Positions 7,497 to 16,317 of a stretch of 64,000 bases of DNA are shown here, in pieces. The number at the start of each line of letters is the position of its first letter. Within the stretch, counting starts at the first letter, position 1. This stretch comes from Brachybacterium nesterenkovii (GTDB lineage Bacteria; Actinomycetota; Actinomycetes; Actinomycetales; Dermabacteraceae): NCBI RefSeq assembly GCF_900163655.1, contig NZ_FWFG01000092.1, positions 1 to 64,000 of the forward strand, read 5' to 3'. The translations under genes and the position numbers were made by a program. The notes beneath the pieces are model-generated. The model ran no database searches. It worked only from the letters and a program-made list of their open reading frames with translations, and was not told where the DNA came from.

Positions 7497-9875
7497 ATGA
7501 CCCTGGATCTCACCCGGTCCGTTGCCCCCGCCGTCCGCGCGACGTCGGGTCGCCCCGCGGAGCTGTCCACCCCCTACGAGGTCTGGCAGGGCCTGTCGTC
7601 CGCCGTCGTCGAGCGCGTGGCCGACCGCTGGGAGCGCACGTCGCGCGCCTACGCGAGCGGCCGCATGGAGCATTACTTCTCCGCCGAGTTCCTCATGGGC
7701 CGCGCCCTGCTGAACAACCTGTCGAACCTGGGCCTCGTCGACCAGGCGAAGGAGGCCGTCGGCGCGATCGGCCAGGATCTGTCGACGGTCCTCGAGCAGG
7801 AGCCCGACGCAGCGCTCGGCAACGGCGGCCTGGGCCGTCTGGCCGCGTGCTTCCTCGACTCGTGCGCGACGCTGGACCTGCCCGTCGCCGGCTACGGCAT
7901 CCTCTACCGCTACGGCCTGTTCAAGCAGCTGTTCGACAACGGCTTCCAGACCGAGCACCCGGACTCCTGGATGGAGGAGGGCTACCCCTTCGTCATCCGC
8001 CGCGAGGAGGCCCAGCGCCGCGTCCACTTCGCCGACATGGACGTCCGCGCGATCCCCTACGACATGCCGATCACCGGCTACGGCACGCAGAACGTGAACA
8101 CGCTGCGCCTGTGGAAGGCAGAGCCGATCGAGGAGTTCGACTACGACGCGTTCAACTCCCAGCGCTTCACCGACGCGATCGTCGAGCGCGAGCGCGCCAT
8201 GGACATCTCGCGCGTGCTCTACCCCAACGACACGACCTACGAGGGCAAGGTGCTGCGCGTCCGCCAGCAGTACTTCTTCGTCTCGGCGTCGCTGCAGACG
8301 ATCATCGACACCTACGTCGCCGAGCACGGCGAGGACCTCAGCGGCTTCGCCGAGTTCAACGCGGTCCAGCTCAACGACACCCACCCGGTGCTCGCGATCC
8401 CCGAGCTCATGCGCCTGCTCATGGACGTCCACGGCCTGGGCTGGGAGAGCGCCTGGGACGTCGTCTCCCGCACCTTCGCGTACACCAACCACACGGTGCT
8501 GTCCGAGGCCCTCGAGAAGTGGGACGTCTCGATCTTCGAGCGCCTGTTCCCGCGCATCCTCGAGATCGTCCGCGAGATCGACCGCCGCTTCCGCCTCGAC
8601 ATGGCCGAGCGCGGCATCGACCAGGGCACCACCGACTACATGGCGCCGATCGCCGGCGACACCGTGCGCATGGCGTGGATCGCCTGCTACGCCTCGTACT
8701 CGATCAACGGCGTGGCCGCGCTGCACACCGAGATCATCAAGCGCGAGACCCTCAAGGAGTGGCACGCGATCTGGCCCGAGCGCTTCAACAACAAGACCAA
8801 CGGCGTGACCCCGCGCCGCTGGCTCAAGCAGTGCAACCCGCGCCTGGCCGCGCTGCTGGACGAGGTCATGGGCTCCGATCAGTGGGTCACCGACCTCTCC
8901 GTCCTCGCCGAGGCCACCGACAAGGCCGATGACGCGGTGCTCGAGAAGCTCGCCGCCATCAAGCGCGAGAACAAGCGCGACTTCGCGGCCTGGATCGCCG
9001 AGCGCGAGGGCATCGAGATCGACCCCGACGCGATCTTCGACGTGCAGATCAAGCGCCTCCACGAGTACAAGCGCCAGCTGCTGAACGCGCTGTACATCCT
9101 GGACCTGTACTTCCGCATCAAGGAGGACCCGACGCTCGAGGTGCCCAAGCGCGTCTTCGTGTTCGGCGCGAAGGCCGCCCCCGGCTACTACCGGGCCAAG
9201 GGCGTCATCAAGCTGATCAACACGATCGCCGCGCTGGTCAACGACGACGCGGACGTCGCCGGCCGCATCAAGGTCGTCTTCGTCCACAACTACAACGTGT
9301 CGCCCGCCGAGCACATCATCCCGGCCGCCGACGTGTCCGAGCAGATCTCGACCGCCGGCAAGGAGGCGTCGGGCACCTCGAACATGAAGTTCATGATGAA
9401 CGGCGCGCTGACCCTGGGCACGCTCGACGGCGCGAACGTGGAGATCCTCGACGCGGTGGGCGAGGACAACGCCTACATCTTCGGCGCGAAGGAGGAGGAG
9501 CTGCCGCAGCTGCGGGCGTCCTACGACCCCGCGCAGGTCGCCGCGTCCACCCCCGGCCTGCAGCGCGTGCTCGACGCCCTGACCGACGGCACCCTCGACG
9601 ACAACGGCTCCGGCTGGTTCGCCGACCTGCGCCGCAGCCTGCTCGAGGCCTCCCACGAGCCGGCCGACGTCTACTACGTGCTGGGCGACTTCGCCGCCTA
9701 CCGCGAGACGAAGGACGCGATGGCCGCGGACTACGCCGACCAGAAGGCCTGGCAGAAGAAGGCGTGGATCAACATCACGCAGTCGGGCCGCTTCAGCTCG
9801 GACCGCACGATCCGCGACTACGCCGACGAGGTGTGGAAGCTGACGGCGACGCCGATCCCCGCCACGGCGGCCTGA
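7497..9875 (+). CDS. glgP: Alpha-glucan (glycogen/maltodextrin) phosphorylase
   Basis: 792 aa, close to the E. coli enzymes (about 800). It releases glucose-1-phosphate from alpha-1,4-glucans in the cytoplasm. GNGGLGRLAACFLDS, the GYGILYRYGLF region and the cofactor motif EASGTSNMKF with the PLP lysine near K631 are all present. AAGAGG lies seven bases before the ATG. It is the only glycogen gene in the window, between a glycosyltransferase and a long repeat-rich spacer, so it is probably monocistronic. Choice between glycogen and maltodextrin as main substrate is not possible from sequence. Confidence 0.95.
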   Translation: MTLDLTRSVAPAVRATSGRPAELSTPYEVWQGLSSAVVERVADRWERTSRAYASGRMEHYFSAEFLMGRALLNNLSNLGLVDQAKEAVGAIGQDLSTVLEQEPDAALGNGGLGRLAACFLDSCATLDLPVAGYGILYRYGLFKQLFDNGFQTEHPDSWMEEGYPFVIRREEAQRRVHFADMDVRAIPYDMPITGYGTQNVNTLRLWKAEPIEEFDYDAFNSQRFTDAIVERERAMDISRVLYPNDTTYEGKVLRVRQQYFFVSASLQTIIDTYVAEHGEDLSGFAEFNAVQLNDTHPVLAIPELMRLLMDVHGLGWESAWDVVSRTFAYTNHTVLSEALEKWDVSIFERLFPRILEIVREIDRRFRLDMAERGIDQGTTDYMAPIAGDTVRMAWIACYASYSINGVAALHTEIIKRETLKEWHAIWPERFNNKTNGVTPRRWLKQCNPRLAALLDEVMGSDQWVTDLSVLAEATDKADDAVLEKLAAIKRENKRDFAAWIAEREGIEIDPDAIFDVQIKRLHEYKRQLLNALYILDLYFRIKEDPTLEVPKRVFVFGAKAAPGYYRAKGVIKLINTIAALVNDDADVAGRIKVVFVHNYNVSPAEHIIPAADVSEQISTAGKEASGTSNMKFMMNGALTLGTLDGANVEILDAVGEDNAYIFGAKEEELPQLRASYDPAQVAASTPGLQRVLDALTDGTLDDNGSGWFADLRRSLLEASHEPADVYYVLGDFAAYRETKDAMAADYADQKAWQKKAWINITQSGRFSSDRTIRDYADEVWKLTATPIPATAA

Positions 9876-9950
9876 ACGGGCTGAGCATGGGGCCTGATTG
9901 GGATGGCCTCAGCGGGCCGGCGTGAGCGCGGAGGCCTGTGCAGGCTGGTT

Positions 9951-10016
9951 TGTGCGCGTCGACCTGGCGCGTTGGTCTGTGCGCGTTGGTCTGTGCGCGT
10001 CGACCTGGCGCGTTGG
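9951..10016. repeat. 25-bp direct repeat, period 41
   Basis: Identical 25-base copies at 9951-9975 and 9992-10016 (beginning TGTGCGCGTCGACC), with a third partial copy TGTGCGCGTTGG in the spacer. Origin unknown. Confidence 0.75.
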
Positions 10017-10078
10017 CCTCAGCGCCCGCATCCCGCGCGGGTCTTCCACTTGGGCCGGGCCCCTCCACGCCGAGTTGA

Positions 10079-10124
10079 GTCCATTCCCGTGTACATGGCC
10101 GCGGCCATGTACACGGGAATGGAC
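10079..10124. repeat. 46-bp perfect palindrome
   Basis: Both 23-base halves pair exactly around the centre CCG|CGG with no loop. It lies 204 bases after glgP. It may act as a terminator or cruciform, or be a protein-binding site. There is no T-run. Confidence 0.8.
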
Positions 10125-10398
10125 ACAGAACGCCGGACGCCCTGCTCCCAGCACCTCGCGCCGGGATCCGGCGCCCGTTGCCTCTGCCCAACGCCCCCGT
10201 GCGCCGGGCCGAACACTGCTCGCCTGGAGTACGAGACGCCGCACCTCTGCATGGTGGCCCGCGATTTCGGCCCGACGCCCGCACCCCCACTCGAGGGGCG
10301 GGGCGTCTCGTGCCTCGTGTCTCCGCCAGTGTGAGGGCTCCCCTGCTTCATGCCCCCCGACCCACGATGTCGCTCTCTGCCGCTTCCGCCCGGGTTCG

Positions 10399-10447
10399 AT
10401 GTCGATCCTGACCGCATCAGCTCCCCGATTGCGGTCACGATCGACAT
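10399..10447. repeat. Inverted repeat, 18-bp arms
   Basis: Arms 10399-10416 and 10430-10447 pair with one mismatch across a 13-base loop. Core sequence GTCGATC..TGACCGCA. Confidence 0.65.
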
Positions 10448-10574
10448 GCAACCTCAGCGATGCGGCAAAGATCGACTTCTTCGAGCGCGCAGTGGCACGC
10501 GCCGAGAATGCCCGGCGGGCACTTCTCCGGCCAGGCGTCTGCGCCCACGCGCAGTCGTCGCCTCTGACGCACCC

Positions 10575-10772
10575 GCGCACGGCGGTCGAACGTCGTGATC
10601 CTGCGCAGCGGTCGCGCATTGTGCACCCGCATGCCGTGGGTGCTCTTCACCTGCCTGCGCACGGCGGTCGAACGTCGTCCGCCCACGCCGATTGGTCGAT
10701 CTTCGTCGGAATCGACGCTACTTTCCGACGAGGATCGACCATTCCGAAAGCGCATACCGACGACGTTCGACC
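10575..10772. repeat. Nested direct and inverted repeat complex
   Basis: A 22-base direct repeat (GCGCACGGCGGTCGAACG plus CGT) occurs at 10575-10596 and 10657-10678. An inverted copy of its end lies at 10760-10772. Inside this pair is a hairpin with 19-base arms (10693-10711 and 10723-10741, one mismatch, 11-base loop). The hairpin lies 84 bases beyond the MFS gene stop and may terminate it. Confidence 0.7.
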
Positions 10773-10824
10773 ACTCCGTCACGCGAGCCCGCCGACCCGC
10801 CCGCATTGCCGCGCGACCACCCCC

Positions 10825-12264
10825 TCACGCCAGGGTACCGACCGCCTTCTCGCGGGCGCGGTCGACGATGCTCACGCCGAGCGCCATCACGGTCATCGCC
10901 ATGATCGCGACCATCGCCATCGTGAAGCCGTGCAGCCAGTCGCCGCCCGTATCCACGATCGAGAACAGGATCCCGGGGATCAGCGCGGTGCCGATGGCCT
11001 GGCCCATGCGCTGCCCCAGCTGGAGGATCCCCCCGGCGACTCCGCCGTAGCGCGAGTCGACGGCCCCCAGCGTGAGGGTCTGGTTCGGGGAGATGATCAT
11101 GCCCTGGCTGACGCCGACGAGAGCGAGCGGGATCGCGAGCACCCAGAACGGCGCCGCGCCAGCCTCGACCACGGCGGCCGTGAGCGTCACGGCTCCCAGC
11201 GCCACGAGCACCACGATGAAGCCCGCGATGACCAGGCGCCGGCCGAGCCGCAGCACGTAGCGTCCGCCCACCTGGGAGGAGATCATCGCCCCCACCGAGG
11301 ACGGCAGCCCCAGCAGGGAGGCCTCGAAGGCGGTGTGGTGCAGGTGCGCCTGGAGCAGCAGCGGCACGATGATCCAGATGCTCGTGGAGCCCAGGAAGTA
11401 GACGGAGACGATGATGATGCCGTTGCGGAAGGCGGGGCTGGCGAAGATGTCGAGGTCCACCATCGGCTCGCCGCCGCGCCGCGCGTAGCGGCTCTCCCAG
11501 GCGGCCCAGCCGAGCAGGACCAGCAGGCCCGCCGGGAGGCACAGCCAGATGAGGTGCCCGGCGCCGCGCTCGAGGAACGGGAGCATGATCGCGAGCACCG
11601 CGAGGGCCAGCAGCACGATGCCGACGGGGTCCATGTCGAGGCGGCGGGAGCGGTCGCGCCGGTGGTCGTCGGGCACCCAGCGGGGGCCCAGGGCGAGCGC
11701 GGCCAGGCCGATGGGCACGTTCATGAAGAACATCCAGCGCCACCCGGAGTCCTCCCCCAGGAGCTGGATGAGGAGGCCGCCGATCACGGGGCCGACGGCG
11801 GTGGCGACGGCCACGGTGGTGGCCAGCAGCGCGAAGGCCTTGGCGCGGGCCTGGCCGCGGAAGTGCCGCTGCAGGATCCCGACGATCTGCGGGTTGAACA
11901 GTCCGGCGCCGATGCCCTGCACGATGCGCGCGGCGTTGAGGGCGTGGACCGTGGGGGCGAGACCGGAGGCGAGGGAGCCGACGGTGAAGACGGCGACGCC
12001 GATCAGCAGCACACGGCGGCGCCCGGTCGCGTCGCCGAGTCGCCCGGCGGGCACGAGCACGAGGCCGAACGCGAGGGCGTAGCCGGACAGCACCCACTGC
12101 AGGCCCTCGCTCGAGGCGCCGAGGGAGTGGCCGATCGCGTTGAGCGCGACGTTGAGCACGGAGACCGCGACCAGCGCCATGAACAGGGGCGCGAGCAGCA
12201 CCAGCAGCAGCTGGTTGCGCCGTGCTGGCGTGAGGGCCGGGGGCTGGGTGCTGGGAGCGGTCAC
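10825..12264 (-). CDS. MFS drug exporter, EmrB/QacA (DHA2) type
   Basis: 479 aa with about fourteen hydrophobic helices. Motif A between helices 2 and 3 reads GRLGDATGRRR, and motif C reads AVGPVIGGLL. These are marks of the proton-driven DHA2 multidrug exporters. The GTG at 12264 is chosen because TACGAT ends six bases upstream (leaderless pattern); an earlier in-frame start would run through that promoter. No regulator gene is adjacent. The drug or metabolite exported cannot be told from sequence. Confidence 0.88.
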   Translation of the reverse strand: MTAPSTQPPALTPARRNQLLLVLLAPLFMALVAVSVLNVALNAIGHSLGASSEGLQWVLSGYALAFGLVLVPAGRLGDATGRRRVLLIGVAVFTVGSLASGLAPTVHALNAARIVQGIGAGLFNPQIVGILQRHFRGQARAKAFALLATTVAVATAVGPVIGGLLIQLLGEDSGWRWMFFMNVPIGLAALALGPRWVPDDHRRDRSRRLDMDPVGIVLLALAVLAIMLPFLERGAGHLIWLCLPAGLLVLLGWAAWESRYARRGGEPMVDLDIFASPAFRNGIIIVSVYFLGSTSIWIIVPLLLQAHLHHTAFEASLLGLPSSVGAMISSQVGGRYVLRLGRRLVIAGFIVVLVALGAVTLTAAVVEAGAAPFWVLAIPLALVGVSQGMIISPNQTLTLGAVDSRYGGVAGGILQLGQRMGQAIGTALIPGILFSIVDTGGDWLHGFTMAMVAIMAMTVMALGVSIVDRAREKAVGTLA

Positions 12265-12270
12265 CCGTCG

Positions 12271-12276
12271 ATCGTA
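12271..12276 (-). promoter_or_regulatory. -10 box, leaderless start of MFS gene
   Basis: TACGAT on the minus strand, six bases before the GTG at 12264. Upstream of it, to 12655, no gene is seen. Confidence 0.5.
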
Positions 12277-12565
12277 GGACGGGGCGCGCAAGGGGGCCGA
12301 GGGGTCCGTGGGGCCGGTGTGGCCGACCAGACGCGACCGTCCGGGAGAGCCCGACGGCGTCGGGCCGCGCGTCTCGGGAGGTCGGGCGGGGCGGCAGATG
12401 TCCGTCGCAGCAGAGGCGAGGATTCGCGGCGGTTCGCCTTCTCAGCACTCGGGGCAGAAAGGCCGCAGCGCAGGACCCCGCCGCCTCCGGGGAGACGACG
12501 GGGTCCGGTGCGGGGTGCAGTGGGCGGGCCGATGGCACGAGCGGGCGTGCCGTGCCGGGGGCCGG

Positions 12566-12659
12566 CCCGTTCAGCCGCGCAGAGGGCGAGCCCGTTCAGC
12601 CGCGTCAGCGCGCTGGCCCGACCAGCCGAGTGCGCGCCCCACCCGTTCAGCCGCGTCAG
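12566..12659. repeat. Three copies of a 14-base element downstream of the M48 gene
   Basis: CCCGTTCAGCCGCG recurs at 12566-12579, 12591-12604 and 12642-12655. The last two extend to an 18-base identity, and the last copy abuts and overlaps the M48 stop codon. The rest of the 12277-12655 spacer shows nothing recognisable. Confidence 0.65.
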
Positions 12660-13966
12660 GCCGCGGGGTAGCCCCCGTACGGACCGGCGCCCGGGCGCTG
12701 CGGCGGGACGACGGGGGCGACGGGCTGGTCGGCGCGGCGCGACAGGAACGGCGGGGCCGTCTGCACGGTGCGCTGCGGCGGCGCGCTCGAGTAGTCGACG
12801 CCGGGGAAGCGACCGAACTGGTTGGTGAGGTTGGCGGGGCGCTCGCGGTCGGCGGCGTCGAGCATCGCAAGGACCTCGTCGGGCGTGGGCCAGGTGCCGG
12901 AGAAGACGCTGCCGGCCGGCAGGGGCCCGCGGTACATCGGCGTCGTGGCCGATCCGGGCCACAGGCGGAAGCCGGGGCGGAACCACAGCTTCCCGGCGGC
13001 AGAGCGGTCGCGCAGGGCGTGCGCGCGCCAGGTCATGATCGGGTGAGACGCCCGCCAGTTGACGATGTGGACCCACAGACCCTTCTCCGTCACGGCGCGG
13101 TCTGCGAGCTCGTTCACGTTGACGTCGGCGTTGAGGTACTTGCCGGCGCTGAGCACCGCCATCGCCCCCGCGGAGCCGCTGGGCGTGACGTCGTAGCCGT
13201 AGTTGTCGGCCGTGTACTCCTGGGCGCGCGACAGGGCCATGCCCAGCAGCGGCACCTGGTAGAGCAGGTTAGTCAGCAGCAGACGGAAGTACGAGACGTG
13301 CCCGGCGGCGAGGTGGCCCACCTCGTGGGCGATGACGAAGCGCAGGGCCTCCGGGTCGCGGGCGGCGCCGCCGACCTCGAACAGGTCGGAGTAGACCACC
13401 ACGAAACGGCGGAACCCGTGGCCGGAGGCGAAGGCGTTGATCATGCCGTTGCCGATGGCCACGTACGCGTCGGGCACGCGCCGCAGCCCGTGGTGGCGAG
13501 CAGCCTCGACCACCATGCGGTAGCCCTCGGGGAACTGGGTGGGGCTCATCCGCGTGGACATCGCCCGCATCTGCGCGTACATCATGGCGCGGGCGATCCA
13601 GATGATGATCGGCATGAGCATGACGACCGCGAACAGCTGGATCACCAGGCTGCCGAAGGGGTTCGTCGGGTCCTCGGTGACGGTGAGGATCGTCGGGCCC
13701 TCGCCGCGGATCGCGTTGACGATCGAGACGACCACGATCGTGAGCCACAGGCCGTAGGCGACGAGAGTGACGATCGCGCCGATGATCACCATCGGGATCT
13801 CCCACGGGTGGCGGATGCCCCTGCGGCCCAGGACGCCGTGGACGGTGGTGCCGTTGACCAGGTTCGGGCCGGCGGGGCCGGCCCCGGAGGCGGCGGGCGC
13901 GCCCGCGGAAGCGGACGACGGCGGTCCGAACGGGGAGGGGCTGCCGTAGGGCGGCGTCTGGGACAT
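12656..13966 (-). CDS. M48 family membrane zinc metalloprotease
   Basis: 436 aa. Residues 1-40 are Pro/Gly/Ala-rich, followed by two membrane helices (about 57-80 and 105-127). The catalytic HEVGH is at 214-218, with E250 in EYTAD as third zinc ligand and D254 nearby, as in HtpX/M48 proteases. A hydrophobic stretch near 229-245 follows the HExxH helix. The C-terminus is a Pro-rich cytoplasmic tail. This family trims damaged or regulatory membrane proteins; the substrate here is unknown. ATG preceded at distance by GGAAG. Single-gene unit. Confidence 0.85.
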   Translation of the reverse strand: MSQTPPYGSPSPFGPPSSASAGAPAASGAGPAGPNLVNGTTVHGVLGRRGIRHPWEIPMVIIGAIVTLVAYGLWLTIVVVSIVNAIRGEGPTILTVTEDPTNPFGSLVIQLFAVVMLMPIIIWIARAMMYAQMRAMSTRMSPTQFPEGYRMVVEAARHHGLRRVPDAYVAIGNGMINAFASGHGFRRFVVVYSDLFEVGGAARDPEALRFVIAHEVGHLAAGHVSYFRLLLTNLLYQVPLLGMALSRAQEYTADNYGYDVTPSGSAGAMAVLSAGKYLNADVNVNELADRAVTEKGLWVHIVNWRASHPIMTWRAHALRDRSAAGKLWFRPGFRLWPGSATTPMYRGPLPAGSVFSGTWPTPDEVLAMLDAADRERPANLTNQFGRFPGVDYSSAPPQRTVQTAPPFLSRRADQPVAPVVPPQRPGAGPYGGYPAA

Positions 13967-14205
13967 GGAGCACTCGCTTCCGGGGATCGGGGATCGGGCC
14001 GCGTCCAGTATGTCGGGCCCGCGCCCCCGCGTCCCGCGACGATGGTCGATACCTGGCGCCCGTCGGCGCGCGAGGCGTCAGCCTTTCGGCGAACGCTGGG
14101 CCGGGGCCACCGGCGACGACATCAGCTGAGCCCTCAGCTGGGCTGCAGCCGGGGCCACGGGCAGGGTCCTCTGCGGGACCGTCGATCCGTGCCACCGGCA
14201 GGGCC

Positions 14206-14289
14206 GTCAACTGGGCCGTCAACTGGGTCATCAGCTGGGCCGTCAGCCGGGTCGTCAGCTGGGTCGTCAGCCGGACCATCGGCCGGACG
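14206..14289. repeat. Seven degenerate 12-bp tandem repeats
   Basis: Units of the type GTCAGCTGGGTC run without gaps from 14206 to 14289, ending 20 bases before the -10 box of the phosphatase gene. Each unit carries a CAGCTG-like or CAGCCGG core. They could be binding sites. They are too short and spacerless to be CRISPR. The rest of 13967-14205 shows no gene. Confidence 0.75.
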
Positions 14290-14308
14290 ACGACCGTACC
14301 GGCGCGGC

Positions 14309-14314
14309 TACGCT
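14309..14314 (+). promoter_or_regulatory. -10 box, leaderless start of phosphatase gene
   Basis: TACGCT followed by six bases and the ATG at 14321. It supports the long N-terminus of the phosphatase. Confidence 0.5.
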
Positions 14315-14320
14315 GGCGCC

Positions 14321-15148
14321 ATGTCCTCGGACCCCTCGACCTGGCCGCGCGCGCCCTATCCCGCAGCGCCCCGGCGCGGCCGGGGCGACGCCGTGCACCG
14401 CTGGGACGATGCCGCCGTCGGCCGGGAGCGAGGGCTCACCGACGCCGACACCGCGCCGCCGGGCCTCTCGGGCTTCGCGCGCCCGTCGGCCCTGATGAGC
14501 CCGGCAGATCCTGAGCGCACACCGGGCCCCGTCTCCCCCGCCCCGCGCCCGATCCGCTCGGTGCTGTTCGTGTGCACCGGCAACGTGTGCCGCTCCCCGC
14601 TGGCCGAGCGGCTCCTCGCGCACCGCGCCCCGCACCTCACCATCGCCAGCCGCGGCACGTTCTCCCTGCAGGGCTCCGCGATGGACGCCGACATGGCCGC
14701 CGAACTCGCCGAGCGGGGCGGCGATGCCGCGGGCTTCCGCTCCCGGCAGCTCACCGCCGCGGACCTCGACGCCGATCTGATCCTCGCGATGGGGCCCGAG
14801 CATCTCGACGTGATCGGGGACGAGGTGCCCGCGGCGCGGCGCCGGGCCGGGCTGCTCGGCCACGTCGGCGACCTCGCGGCCCTCGTCGCACCGCCCCGCG
14901 CTGGACGCTCGCATGGCATGCCCGCCCTTGCCGCACAGTTCGACGACGAGGATCAGCGCAGTGCACCGCCCCGGACGCTGACGACGGCCGATGTCGCCGC
15001 CTGGTCCCGCGCCCGCCGCACCGCCGACGGCACCATCCCGGACCCGTACCGCAAGGGGCGGGCCGCGGCCGCGCGCTCGGCCGCCCGCATCGACGAGCAG
15101 CTGCGCCTGCTGCTCCCCGTTCTCCCCTCCCCCGGAGGCCCCGCATGA
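14321..15148 (+). CDS. Low-molecular-weight protein-tyrosine phosphatase with N-terminal extension
   Basis: 275 aa; the family is usually about 150-160. The P-loop CTGNVCR has Cys85 and Arg91, and the general acid is D241 in IPDPYRKG. About 75 polar residues precede the catalytic fold, and the middle carries an Arg/Pro-rich stretch. ATG 14321 is preferred because of the leaderless promoter; M59 is an alternative. Such phosphatases remove phosphate from BY-kinases in capsule systems, and a BY-kinase is encoded at 41405-43195, so this is its probable counterpart (inference). It overlaps the next gene by four bases. Confidence 0.88.
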   Translation: MSSDPSTWPRAPYPAAPRRGRGDAVHRWDDAAVGRERGLTDADTAPPGLSGFARPSALMSPADPERTPGPVSPAPRPIRSVLFVCTGNVCRSPLAERLLAHRAPHLTIASRGTFSLQGSAMDADMAAELAERGGDAAGFRSRQLTAADLDADLILAMGPEHLDVIGDEVPAARRRAGLLGHVGDLAALVAPPRAGRSHGMPALAAQFDDEDQRSAPPRTLTTADVAAWSRARRTADGTIPDPYRKGRAAAARSAARIDEQLRLLLPVLPSPGGPA

Positions 15149-16317
15149 GCCCGCTCGTCGCCGCACCGATCCTGCTGACCTTCACCCTGCTCGTCTCGGG
15201 CCTCGCCAAGATCGGCGACCCCCGGGCGACGGAGGACGCGATGGTCTCCCTGCGCACGCCCGCGCGGCCGCTGCACCGGCTGGGGGCGCTGCTGCTCGCC
15301 CCGGGCGAGCTGCTCCTCGCCGTCGGCCTGTGGATCCCGATCGTGCCGGTGCAGGTGGCAGTCGCGGCCGCGACGCTCGCGCTGATGCTCGCGTACCTGG
15401 TGATCATCGTGCGGGCGCTCGGCTTCGACGAGCCGGTGCACTGCTCGTGCTTCGGGACGCTGGGGTCGCCGAACGTGTCGCGGGCGAGCGCGCTGCGCAA
15501 CGTGACGCTGAGCCTGCTGGGCGTCGCCGGGGTGGTCTCCGCGGCCACCGGTGCCACGGCCGCGGCGGTGCTCACGGCCTGCCCGCTGCTGCTGGCGTGG
15601 ACGCTGGCGCTGGGTGCCGCCGTGCTGCTGACGGCGTTCACGCTGGGCGGGACGGAGAAGGATGAGGAGGCGCCGACGGCGGCCCCGCTCGGCTCGCACG
15701 CACCCGCGCGGGCAGCCTCCGCCACGACCGGCGCGCACGACGACGCCTCCGAAGGCGGCGTACGGCGCGACGACGCCGCGGGAAGCGCGGGCGCGGCGCA
15801 CGACGTGGCGGCGGAGGACAACGCGGGGAGCGCGGGCGCGGCGGAGGACGACGAGCTCGACTACCTGCGCACGCCGATCCCCCCGGGCCTGCTGCGCGAT
15901 GCCGACGGGGAGCTCGTTCCGCTGCGCTCGTTCACGGCGGGGCGCGCGGTGCTGCTCATCTGGGTGAACCCGGGGTGCGGGCCGTGCGAGCGCATCCTCA
16001 CCGCGCTGCCCGCGTGGAGGGAGCGCCTCGATCCCCTGGTCGCGGTGCACATGGTGCTGCCGCGGCCGCTCGCGGGCATCGCACAGCCCGATCTCGAGCG
16101 CCTGGGGCCGGGCCCGATGGAGGACGTGCACTCCACCCTCGCCGAGACGCTGTCGATGCGCGGCACGCCGGCGGCGGTGCTGCTGGGGGCCGACGGCATG
16201 CTCGCGGGCGGCCCCGTGGCCGGCGGCGACGAGGTCTCGGACTTCGTCGAGGAGATCATCGAGCAGCTGGATGCCGCGCGCGTCACGCAGACGGGCCCGG
16301 ATCGCACCGCTCGATGA
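15145..16317 (+). CDS. MauE-like membrane protein fused to thioredoxin domain
   Basis: 390 aa. Residues 1-170 are four or more membrane helices with the MauE/DoxX-type pattern and a CSCFG pair (C100, C102). Then comes a 65-residue Ala/Asp-rich linker with the repeated segment AGSAGAA. The C-terminal thioredoxin fold has CGPC at 278-281 and the cis-Pro region RGTPAA. The fusion suggests electron transfer through the membrane to an outside thioredoxin; partner proteins are not known. Coupled to the phosphatase (ATGA). Its 3' end overlaps the convergent HprK-like gene by 35 bases. Confidence 0.82.
   Translation: MSPLVAAPILLTFTLLVSGLAKIGDPRATEDAMVSLRTPARPLHRLGALLLAPGELLLAVGLWIPIVPVQVAVAAATLALMLAYLVIIVRALGFDEPVHCSCFGTLGSPNVSRASALRNVTLSLLGVAGVVSAATGATAAAVLTACPLLLAWTLALGAAVLLTAFTLGGTEKDEEAPTAAPLGSHAPARAASATTGAHDDASEGGVRRDDAAGSAGAAHDVAAEDNAGSAGAAEDDELDYLRTPIPPGLLRDADGELVPLRSFTAGRAVLLIWVNPGCGPCERILTALPAWRERLDPLVAVHMVLPRPLAGIAQPDLERLGPGPMEDVHSTLAETLSMRGTPAAVLLGADGMLAGGPVAGGDEVSDFVEEIIEQLDAARVTQTGPDRTAR

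Larger units (their letters stand above)
9876..10824. other. Repeat-rich intergenic region (0.95 kb) between convergent genes
   Basis: No credible coding frame: every open frame here is a shadow without family resemblance or a convincing start. The stretch holds a 25-bp direct repeat, a 46-bp perfect palindrome, an 18-bp inverted repeat and a nested repeat complex, each listed separately. Its composition is locally less GC-biased (e.g. around 10430-10500), which suggests decayed or foreign DNA. Confidence 0.6.

Noticed and set aside
7272-9656. Open frame continuing upstream of the GT2 gene across glgP on the minus strand
   Set aside because: The extension has no domain, runs antisense to glycogen phosphorylase, and a leaderless promoter marks the start at 7271.
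9876-10824. Hidden gene or insertion sequence in the long spacer
   Set aside because: No transposase-like or other recognisable product in any frame; only repeats support foreign origin.
9898-12828. Very long open frame on the + strand (976 codons) antisense to the MFS gene
   Set aside because: It is a GC-bias shadow: the minus-strand product is a clear membrane transporter, while this frame gives low-complexity Arg/Gly/His sequence.
14206-14289. Possible CRISPR array
   Set aside because: Units are 12 bp, degenerate and directly adjacent, with no spacers and no cas genes.
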